From: JBGSMF01 sp964651475
GTDB taxonomy: Bacteria > Chloroflexota > Anaerolineae > Fen-1058
Assembly: GCA_964651475.1 (NCBI GenBank)
Contig: CAZYXV010000034.1
Span: 1 to 39,160, forward strand
Length of the DNA: 39,160 bases
Direction of reading: 5' to 3'
Under the pieces are notes generated by a model that had not been told where the DNA came from, did not search any database, and saw only the letters and a list, made by a program, of their open reading frames with translations. Positions 33,665 to 39,160 of the stretch are shown here, piece by piece; within the stretch, counting starts at the first letter, position 1, and every line of letters begins with the position of its first letter. The position numbers and the translations under genes are program-made.

Positions 33665-34822
33665 TTACAGGTGTTTAGAGATTTGATGCGCCAATTCGCG
33701 GAGTTGGGCGCTGATCACACTGGTGGGTTGCATGGAAATGACGGGCACGGCGCTCTCTGCGGCTTGAAAGGCCAATTCGGGTGCGGGCGGCAAGACTGCC
33801 AGGATTGTGCTTTGAAGCAATCCCTCAATCGCGCTGCGCGTCATGTTGGAGGCCGAAGGCGCGCGGTTGACCAACGCGAACCCAATGTTGCCGCGCGGGA
33901 TTCCCAACAACTCTAACTCGTTCATCAAAGTCTGCGCCATCGTCAACGCAACGCGATGCGACTCGATGGCAATCACGATATAGTGGCAAACCTGGACCGC
34001 GGCGCGAACACCCTCGTCCAGGCTGGCGCCCAGGTCCAGCAAAAGCAAATCACTCTGAGCCGCCACGTGTTGAATGATGCTCTTGACGTGCGCGGGCGGC
34101 AGATTGCCGGTGCGGGGGGTGTGCGGCGCCGGCAAGATTTTGACGCCGCTGGCGTGCATGACCAACTGCGACTCGATCAGCCGCGTATCCAGTTCTTCCA
34201 CCTGCTTGCCGAGCAAGCTCACAATGCCCCCCTGGCGGCTCAGTCCAATTTGAAGGCCAACCGCGCCTCCCCCCGTCATCAACTCTATCAGAGCAATGCG
34301 CTGAAGCTGCGGCATTCCGCGATCCTCTTGCCTCAGCGCGACCGCCACGTTAAGCGCCAACGTAGTGGTGCCCACCCCTCCTTTGGAACCTATAAAGCCG
34401 ATAATTCGCGCGTGGGTAACAAACGCCTGTTCGCTGCCCGGGCGCGGGCGGATGGAGCGCGATAGCACCGCCTCAACGCGCGAGGACAACTCGGCGGGAT
34501 GGATGGGCTTGGTCAGGTAATCGTCCGCTCCGGCCTGGAAGCCGGCTACCTTGTCATTGACGGCAATCTTGGCGGTGAACATGATGATGGGCGTTTGGGC
34601 CGTGTCGGGCCTGGCGCGCAGGCGGCGGCAAACCTCAAACCCATCTATATCCGGCATCATGACATCCAGGATAATCAGGTCCGGCGGGTCGCTTTCGGCC
34701 TTGGCGAGGGCCTGGTTTCCGCCCTGGGCGGCAATGATTTGATACCCACGCCGCTGCAGCATCAAGCCGATGAGTTTGAGGCTTTCCAGGTCATCATCCA
34801 CAATCAAAATCTTTTCGTTCAC
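33665..34822 (-). CDS. Response-regulator receiver fused to ParA/CpaE-like ATPase
   Basis: A 385-residue protein. The N-terminal receiver (about 1-120) has the acidic triad start 'ILIVDDD', phospho-acceptor Asp in 'LIILDVMMPD', Thr in 'MFTAK' and Lys in 'LTKPIHP'. The C-terminal MinD/ParA-type ATPase has the deviant Walker A 'GSKGGVGTTTLA', retaining the signature Lys but with Thr where the usual P-loop Lys stands, as in CpaE proteins, and 'DLLLLDLGASLDEGV' as Walker B. CpaE-type proteins position pili or signalling complexes at membranes; no pilus genes are nearby. An ATG at 34834 opens the frame, but GTG 34822 is preferred because GGAG lies 6 nt upstream of it. It is the first gene of the operon, with an extended -10 at 34896-34904. 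Confidence 0.88.
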   Translation of the reverse strand: MNEKILIVDDDLESLKLIGLMLQRRGYQIIAAQGGNQALAKAESDPPDLIILDVMMPDIDGFEVCRRLRARPDTAQTPIIMFTAKIAVNDKVAGFQAGADDYLTKPIHPAELSSRVEAVLSRSIRPRPGSEQAFVTHARIIGFIGSKGGVGTTTLALNVAVALRQEDRGMPQLQRIALIELMTGGGAVGLQIGLSRQGGIVSLLGKQVEELDTRLIESQLVMHASGVKILPAPHTPRTGNLPPAHVKSIIQHVAAQSDLLLLDLGASLDEGVRAAVQVCHYIVIAIESHRVALTMAQTLMNELELLGIPRGNIGFALVNRAPSASNMTRSAIEGLLQSTILAVLPPAPELAFQAAESAVPVISMQPTSVISAQLRELAHQISKHL

Positions 34823-34895
34823 CCTCGTCTCCATTTCAAAGATGGTTGGCGCTTTACGTGTAACGACGATTCACAACCTTGCCCAGAGCCACTTC

Positions 34896-34904
34896 ATGAT
34901 ACCA
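34896..34904 (-). promoter_or_regulatory. Extended -10 (TGGTATCAT) of the sirtuin/kinase operon
   Basis: TGGTATCAT on the minus strand, the same nine bases as in the promoters at 858-866 and 9369-9377. It would leave a leader of about 65-70 nt before the receiver-ParA gene. No clear -35. Confidence 0.5.
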
Positions 34905-34923
34905 CAAAAATTCACAAGGGGGT

Positions 34924-34959
34924 ATAAACAAAACTCCCGCAGCGTGTAAACTGCGGGAG
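34924..34959 (-). terminator. Rho-independent terminator after the poly-glycine membrane gene
   Basis: CTCCCGCAG (34934-34942) and CTGCGGGAG (34951-34959) form a perfect 9-bp stem with an 8-nt loop. Read on the minus strand it is followed by TTTTGTTTATA. It ends the sigma/anti-sigma operon 45 nt past the last stop and insulates the next operon. Confidence 0.88.
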
Positions 34960-35003
34960 AAAATGGGCAGGTTTTGCCCCTATCGCACAGGCGAACGCGA
35001 GGG

Positions 35004-35999
35004 TTACATTACGGGCAGCAGCGCAGTGTGCCGGGCCGCCGTCTCTCGGTAAGCCAGGGTCCAGGCGCTGGATTTGTACACCTCGAACAATCCCTGGATA
35101 AAGGATAGGATTGGAACAAACGTGATGCACAGCAGCGGCACACCCACCACCACAGCGGGAATCCACGAGCGGCTGACGGCATAGATCAACAAAGCTGGCA
35201 GCCCTCCGACAAAGATCGCTATCCCGCCTGTCAAGATAAAAATCGGAATCATGGCTATGCCCCACACAATGCCAATGCCGGCCAACAGCAACCACATCAA
35301 GCCGGTGTCGAGCAGCGAGGCGCGCGCCAGCGCCACGCCCTGGCGAATGGAAGCCAACACGCCTTGCTTTCCCAACACCGCGCGCCGCCGGATATAGGGC
35401 ATGACGATTGAAACCGCAATGCCGATGGCAATGGCCAGCAAGATGACCAGCAGAAACAAACCGCCGCTGATCAACGTGGCCACGACGTGAACAGCCTCTG
35501 ACGTTTCAGCCAGCCACGCCAGCAAGGGCAGGGCCGCCAGCGCCAGCAGGACTATGATCAGCAACGCAATGGGCACCCCGACGACCAGATCAATCAAGAA
35601 CAGGCGCCACGCAGACCGTGACCAACCCAGGCGAAAGCCGCGCCGTACTGTGAATGGCGCTTCCGTCTCTTCGATCTCGTCCACACCGGCAATGATGGCC
35701 GTTTCGGCCACGTAGCGCACAATGGCCATGAGAATGCCCAGCAGAATCAGCGCCGCCACGACGATTATGGCAACGACGATGACGGTATTCCAGTCAATGA
35801 CGGGGCCGCCTGGCAGCTCGATACCCGGCGGGAAGCCACCGCCCCCGCCCCCGCCGCCGCCACCGCCGCCGCCACCGCCACTTCCGCCTCCGCCCGACCT
35901 GCCTCCACCCGCCAGGACGAACAAGAACCCAAATAACCACAGCGCCTTGTTGCGCCAACTGATGTGCCACGCACGTGACAAGATTTTAATGTGATCCAT
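35004..35999 (-). CDS. Multi-pass membrane protein with poly-glycine loop
   Basis: A 331-residue integral membrane protein with about six helices. The start 'HISWRNKALWLFGFLFVLAGGG' (in part) leads into a glycine/serine-rich loop containing an uninterrupted run of 15 glycines (coding DNA about 35830-35895), then 'FPPGIELPGGPVIDWNTVIV' and a helix. The middle part 'GFRLGWSRSAWRLFLIDLVV' and later helices resemble DUF7544-like proteins; function unknown. AGGAGG (36004-36009, minus strand) fixes the ATG at 35999, 12 nt after the anti-sigma stop, so it is the third gene of the sigma-factor operon. The terminator at 34924-34959 closes the unit. Confidence 0.82.
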   Translation of the reverse strand: MDHIKILSRAWHISWRNKALWLFGFLFVLAGGGRSGGGGSGGGGGGGGGGGGGGGFPPGIELPGGPVIDWNTVIVVAIIVVAALILLGILMAIVRYVAETAIIAGVDEIEETEAPFTVRRGFRLGWSRSAWRLFLIDLVVGVPIALLIIVLLALAALPLLAWLAETSEAVHVVATLISGGLFLLVILLAIAIGIAVSIVMPYIRRRAVLGKQGVLASIRQGVALARASLLDTGLMWLLLAGIGIVWGIAMIPIFILTGGIAIFVGGLPALLIYAVSRSWIPAVVVGVPLLCITFVPILSFIQGLFEVYKSSAWTLAYRETAARHTALLPVM

Positions 36000-36011
36000 T
36001 TTAGCCTCCTC

Positions 36012-36566
36012 TTACATTATCGGGCGCGCCGCCGAATGCCAGCGGTAACGCCAGGTATACCCTAACCATGCCAGGTACAGCACAGCTACTCCAAACATCA
36101 GATTGACAAAGAGCAAAATCACCCCCCAACTACCCCATTGGCTTAGCCAGCCCACGGGGAACCCATTTGTCAGGCCACGCAACCAGGAAACGTCTCTCGT
36201 TGCCCACCGCGCCTGGCCAGCGATAAATAACGCAGCGAACGTGACCGCCGCCCCAACCTGCACCAACCCGTTGAGAAACAACAGGCCAATTCCGGGTAGC
36301 CAGCTGATGAGCGTGCGAGCTACCTGGGTGCGCTCGGGCAATTGCGGCTCCAGCCTGTTCCAAAACGCCGGCCAATCAAGCGCCTCGCCCGCCGGCCGAT
36401 CAACGGCCAGCGCGCTTCCCAGCCATCTCAACTCGTCCAACTTGCTCCGGCAAGATGGGCACTCTGGCAAGTGCGCTTCGACCTGCAAGCGTTGCGAGCC
36501 GTCCAACTCGCCGTCGTAATACGCCGCCAGCCAAAACTCGGGGATAGTATGTGCGTTTTCCGTCAT
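36012..36566 (-). CDS. Zinc-finger anti-sigma factor (ZAS type)
   Basis: A 184-residue membrane anti-sigma factor. The N-terminal anti-sigma domain has the H-x3-C-x2-C zinc motif 'HLPECPSC' with an upstream His in 'NAHTIPEFW'. Three hydrophobic stretches follow (about residues 85-120 and 145-172), placing the sensor part in or across the membrane. It would hold the ECF sigma factor inactive until a membrane or redox signal releases it. Its start ATG overlaps the sigma-factor stop by 4 nt (ATGA, 36563-36566), so the two are made in a fixed ratio. The next gene in the unit is the poly-glycine membrane protein. Confidence 0.9.
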   Translation of the reverse strand: MTENAHTIPEFWLAAYYDGELDGSQRLQVEAHLPECPSCRSKLDELRWLGSALAVDRPAGEALDWPAFWNRLEPQLPERTQVARTLISWLPGIGLLFLNGLVQVGAAVTFAALFIAGQARWATRDVSWLRGLTNGFPVGWLSQWGSWGVILLFVNLMFGVAVLYLAWLGYTWRYRWHSAARPIM

Positions 36567-37153
36567 TGTGCCACTCCCATCTCGATCAGCAACTCGCGCA
36601 GGCGATGGCGGGCATAGTTCAGTCGAGACATCACCGTGCCGATTGGAATATCCAGCGCATCCGCAATTTCCGCATAAGCCAGTCCCTCGTATTCGCGCAA
36701 CACGAGCGCCGCTCGGCTGGCCGCCGGCAATTGGGCCAGCGCCTGGCGCACGGCCTGGGCGGCCGCTTTGTCCTCAATTTGACGATCTGGACTCTCATGG
36801 GCTCCACCCATATCTTCATCCAGTTCATCCGTCGGACGGGCGCGGCGATGAGTATCTGTGGCCTGGTTGATGGCAATGCGGCACAGCCACGCCCGCACGT
36901 TGCCGCCCGATGGCTTGAAGCGAGGCAAAGCCAGCCAGGCTTTGATAAATGTCTCTTGCGCCACATCCTCAGCCGTTGCCAGGTCTAACCCGTGATGGTA
37001 CGCCACACTGACGATTAATCGCCAGTAACGTTGAACCAGTTGCCCATAGGCGGCTTTGTCGCCATCCTGGGCGCGGGTAATCCACTCGCGCTCAAGCTGG
37101 TGTTCATTGGGATCGGGTCTGCCTTGCATCTCTTTTCTACTTACTAAACGCAT
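36563..37153 (-). CDS. ECF-family RNA polymerase sigma factor
   Basis: A 196-residue extracytoplasmic-function sigma factor. Region 2 is seen as 'YGQLVQRYWRLIVSVAYHH' with 'DVAQETFIKAWLALPRF' binding the -10. Region 4 is 'QALAQLPAASRAALVLREYE' (in part) with the helix-turn-helix 'YAEIADALDIPIGTVMSRL' contacting the -35. The start ATG 37153 has GGAGGTGG directly upstream; a second in-frame ATG at 37129 is possible. The linked zinc anti-sigma gene overlaps by 4 nt. A possible self-controlled promoter (GAACT, then CCGAA about 20 nt later on the minus strand, near 37160-37195) is only suggestive. It is divergent from the AmrS gene. Confidence 0.93.
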   Translation of the reverse strand: MRLVSRKEMQGRPDPNEHQLEREWITRAQDGDKAAYGQLVQRYWRLIVSVAYHHGLDLATAEDVAQETFIKAWLALPRFKPSGGNVRAWLCRIAINQATDTHRRARPTDELDEDMGGAHESPDRQIEDKAAAQAVRQALAQLPAASRAALVLREYEGLAYAEIADALDIPIGTVMSRLNYARHRLRELLIEMGVAQ

Positions 37154-37194
37154 TCCACCTCCAGTTTATTCGGATTTGGCCGGTTGTCCAGTTC

Positions 37195-37224
37195 TTGATT
37201 AACTAGAGGCAAATGAGTTATAAT
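37195..37224 (+). promoter_or_regulatory. Promoter of the AmrS gene
   Basis: TTGATT (37195-37200), an 18-nt spacer and a consensus TATAAT (37219-37224). The transcript would start near 37231 with a leader of about 65 nt containing a strong hairpin. Confidence 0.6.
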
Positions 37225-37231
37225 CAAGGTA

Positions 37232-37278
37232 GCAGCCTGTTGGAGAGGCAGCTTGAGCGGGATTCTCCGACAGCCTGC
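37232..37278 (+). promoter_or_regulatory. Leader hairpin just before the AmrS ribosome binding site
   Basis: The stem GCAG-c-CTGTTGGAGA (37232-37246) pairs with TCTCCGACAG-c-CTGC (37264-37278): ten base pairs including one G-U, then a C/C mismatch, then four more. The loop is 17 nt. The AAAGGAGG site starts only 4 nt after the stem, so folding could affect translation initiation. Confidence 0.5.
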
Positions 37279-37296
37279 CAGAAAGGAGGCGCGGCT

Positions 37297-38352
37297 ATGG
37301 TAGCCAGAACAAATGCGGATGTACTGGACAAGTTAACCGTCGAAGGCGTATTGTACAAACCACTCGAAGATAACGCCGTGCGCTGCGTGGCGTGCGCGCA
37401 CCGCTGCCTGATTCGGGAGGGGCGGCGCGGCATCTGTAAAGTGCGTTTCAATCGCGGCGGCAAGCTGTACGTGCCGCACGGCTACGTGGCCGCGCTCAAC
37501 GTTGACCCGATTGAGAAAAAACCCTTTTTTCACATCTTGCCGGGCGGGCAGGCGCTGACGTTTGGAATGTTGGGCTGTGATTTGCATTGCATATATTGCC
37601 AAAACTGGTTGACCTCGCAGACGTTGCGGGACCCACAGGCGGGCATCTCGCCCCAAGTCGTCACGTCGGATCAGGTAATGGCCATCGGCCAGCGATACGG
37701 CGCGCAAATCGTCGCCAGTTCGTACAACGAGCCGCTCATCACCAGCGAGTGGGCATTGGAAATCTTTAAAAAAGCCCGCTCCGCCGGCATGCGCTGCGTG
37801 TATGTATCGAACGGCAATCTCACGCGCGAGGTGTTGGATTATCTTGGCCCCTATATGGCCGGCTACAAAATTGATCTCAAAACTATGCAAGATAAACACT
37901 ATCGCCGCCTGGGCGCGGTATTGAACACCATCCTGGACGGCATCAAGATGGTGTACCAGGCGGGCCTCTGGCTCGAGATCGTGACGCTGGTAGTGCCCGG
38001 TTTTAACGATTCGAATGAAGAATTGTGGGACACCGCGAGCTTTATCGCGGGCCTCTCGCCCGACATCCCCTGGCACGTCACGGCCTTTCACAAAGATTAC
38101 AAAATGAGCGATCCAGATAACACCGATGCGCGCACACTGTTGCGCGCCGCCGAGATCGGCCAGGAGGCCGGGCTGCGTTACGTGTACGCCGGCAATTTGC
38201 CCGGCATGACGGGCGTCTATGAAAACACGTATTGCCCGCAATGCAACGAATTGCTGGTGGCCCGGCTGGGATATCACATTCGCGTTGACAAGTTATCTGG
38301 TGTGGGGCAATGCCCGCGCTGCAAGACGGCAATTGCTGGTGTGTGGATATGA
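37297..38352 (+). CDS. amrS: AmmeMemoRadiSam system radical SAM enzyme (AmrS)
   Basis: A 351-residue radical SAM enzyme. The [4Fe-4S] cluster motif C-x3-C-x2-C is at Cys94, Cys98 and Cys101 ('CDLHCIYC'). Before it, 'CVACAHRCLIREGRRGIC' is the cysteine-rich head typical of AmrS/PflA-like proteins. The tail has two more Cys pairs ('CPQC', 'CPRC') resembling a zinc ribbon. AmrS normally works with AMMECR1 and MEMO1 homologues, which are absent from this window; the modification it performs is not established. The frame is open from 37213, but that codon lies upstream of the -10; AAAGGAGG (37282-37289) fixes the ATG at 37297. A response regulator gene follows after 18 nt. Confidence 0.9.
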   Translation: MVARTNADVLDKLTVEGVLYKPLEDNAVRCVACAHRCLIREGRRGICKVRFNRGGKLYVPHGYVAALNVDPIEKKPFFHILPGGQALTFGMLGCDLHCIYCQNWLTSQTLRDPQAGISPQVVTSDQVMAIGQRYGAQIVASSYNEPLITSEWALEIFKKARSAGMRCVYVSNGNLTREVLDYLGPYMAGYKIDLKTMQDKHYRRLGAVLNTILDGIKMVYQAGLWLEIVTLVVPGFNDSNEELWDTASFIAGLSPDIPWHVTAFHKDYKMSDPDNTDARTLLRAAEIGQEAGLRYVYAGNLPGMTGVYENTYCPQCNELLVARLGYHIRVDKLSGVGQCPRCKTAIAGVWI

Positions 38353-38370
38353 GTTCATTATGGAGGAGCG

Positions 38371-39039
38371 ATGAAAAACTTGAGAATCATTATTGTAGAC
38401 GACCACGAGGTAGTACGGCTGGGGCTGCGGGCGCTGCTGGAACGGCACGCAGGTTTTACAGTGGTGGATGAGGCTGCCACGGCCCACGAGGCAATCCAAA
38501 AAGCATTGCAGCACCGCCCCGAGATTGTCGTCATGGACATTCGTTTGCCGGGTGGGAGCGGCATCAGCGCCTGCCGCGAGATCGCCGCCCAGGCGCCCGA
38601 AGTCAAAGTCATCATGCTGACCTCGTTCGCCGAAGACGACATGCTGTTCGAAGCGCTGGCCGCCGGCGCCGCCGGCTATGTGCTCAAGCAAATCGGCGGC
38701 GACGACCTGATCCGGGCCATCGAAACCGTGGGGCGGGGAGAAGCGCTGCTCGATCCATCCCTGACCCAGCGCGTGTTTACGCGCGTGCGCGAAGCGGCCC
38801 GCAAAGACGAAGCCGCGGCCTTTGCCGAGCTGACCGAACAAGAACTGCGCGTGCTGGCCCAGGTGGCGGAGGGCAAGACCAACCGCGAAATTGCCCAGGC
38901 GCTCTTTTTGGGCGAGGGGACCGTGCGCAATTACGTTTCCAGCATCCTCAGCAAGCTGCACGTGGCCAATCGCGTGGAGGCAGCCGCCTATGCCGTGCAG
39001 CACAACCTGAAAGACTATTTGCTGCAAGAGCCGCGTTGA
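38371..39039 (+). CDS. NarL/FixJ-family response regulator
   Basis: A 222-residue regulator. The receiver has 'IIVDDHE', phospho-acceptor Asp56 ('VVMDIRLP'), a Thr/Ser pair in 'MLTSF' and Lys106 ('YVLKQ'). A LuxR-type helix-turn-helix fills about 150-215 ('LTEQELRVLAQVAEGKTNREI' in part, 'GTVRNYVSSILSKLHV'). The start ATG 38371 has GGAGGAG 5 nt upstream. It follows amrS by 18 nt and is probably co-transcribed. No kinase is adjacent; the orphan soluble kinases at 28409 and 31659 are candidate partners. The C-terminal HTH helix places it among DevR/LiaR-like regulators. Confidence 0.94.
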   Translation: MKNLRIIIVDDHEVVRLGLRALLERHAGFTVVDEAATAHEAIQKALQHRPEIVVMDIRLPGGSGISACREIAAQAPEVKVIMLTSFAEDDMLFEALAAGAAGYVLKQIGGDDLIRAIETVGRGEALLDPSLTQRVFTRVREAARKDEAAAFAELTEQELRVLAQVAEGKTNREIAQALFLGEGTVRNYVSSILSKLHVANRVEAAAYAVQHNLKDYLLQEPR

Positions 39040-39160
39040 GCGAGCGGGGACCTTCAACGATGTCAGAAGACATGCTTGCCGAGTATACTTTTGATTATCA
39101 CAAAGCATTAGTGTCAACTTAAGCTAATTTGAGGCTAAATGCCCTTGTGGGCAAGTTGCC

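Noticed and set aside
35722..35994. Proline-rich plus-strand frame opposite the poly-glycine gene
   Set aside because: It is the complement of the glycine codons; the minus-strand gene has an RBS, operon context and membrane helices.
1630..39112. Shared 13-mer CACAAAGCATTAG at about 1628 and 39100
   Set aside because: A 13-base match between two places is expected by chance in 39 kb; the flanks do not match.
38293..39117. 274-codon minus-strand frame opposite amrS and the regulator
   Set aside because: Both plus-strand genes have complete family motifs and ribosome binding sites; the opposite frame has none.
39139..39152. Short stem TGCCC-ttgt-GGGCA near the window end as a terminator
   Set aside because: Only five pairs, no U-tract visible and the window ends, so it cannot be supported.

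Overview
The window looks like a chromosomal segment of a GC-rich, uncultured-type Chloroflexota bacterium (Anaerolineae/Caldilineae-like). This is inferred from gene content, not from a marker search. The signs are: a secreted protein carrying an 'IYLPQLMR'-type tail typical of this phylum, many multi-GAF histidine kinases, a lipoprotein with LysM and M23 domains, an AmrS radical-SAM enzyme, degenerate heptanucleotide arrays, and promoters of the extended -10 type (TGnTAnnnT). No rRNA, tRNA, CRISPR array or phage genes were seen.

Layout. 0-1.5 kb: two small membrane proteins, one with PH-like domains and one with TPR repeats. 1.8-9.2 kb: one giant secreted protein of 2466 residues. It has 28 delta-60 repeats in four blocks of exactly seven, which I read as four seven-bladed beta-propellers. 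Three of them are inserted inside tandem-95/cadherin-like domains in a super-repeat of 1.8 kb. 9.4-11 kb: LysM/M23 lipoprotein. 11-19 kb: a tightly packed forward run of patatin phospholipase, GatB, a GT39-type glycosyltransferase and a second large multi-pass membrane protein; the last gene carries four separate heptanucleotide arrays. 19-21.4 kb (minus): P-loop kinase-like protein, a TrkA-N channel-like protein lacking the usual selectivity filter, and a SpoIIE-type phosphatase. 21.5-26.2 kb (plus): OmpR-type regulator, CoA-pyrophosphatase-like Nudix hydrolase, GAF histidine kinase and two GNAT-like proteins. 26.3-28.4 kb: a complete IS1634-like insertion sequence with 13-bp inverted repeats and a 5-bp target duplication. 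28.4-34.8 kb (minus): an operon of receiver-ParA/CpaE-like ATPase, sirtuin, GAF histidine kinase and a 1074-residue four-GAF/PAS histidine kinase. 35-37.2 kb (minus): ECF sigma factor, zinc-finger anti-sigma factor and a poly-glycine multi-pass membrane protein, closed by a clear terminator. 37.2-39 kb (plus): AmrS and a NarL-type response regulator.

How the parts work together. About half of the window is signalling: four regulators or receivers, three histidine kinases, a phosphatase, a sigma/anti-sigma pair and a sirtuin. The other half is cell surface and envelope: the giant propeller protein, the peptidoglycan-binding lipoprotein and two GT-C-like membrane proteins. The TPR membrane gene and the lipoprotein gene share an ungapped upstream promoter/RBS module and may be co-expressed. 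The most unusual elements are the nested propeller-in-Ig architecture, the sirtuin translationally coupled to a histidine kinase, the in-frame heptamer arrays, and the insertion sequence whose target duplication contains the stop codon of the big kinase.
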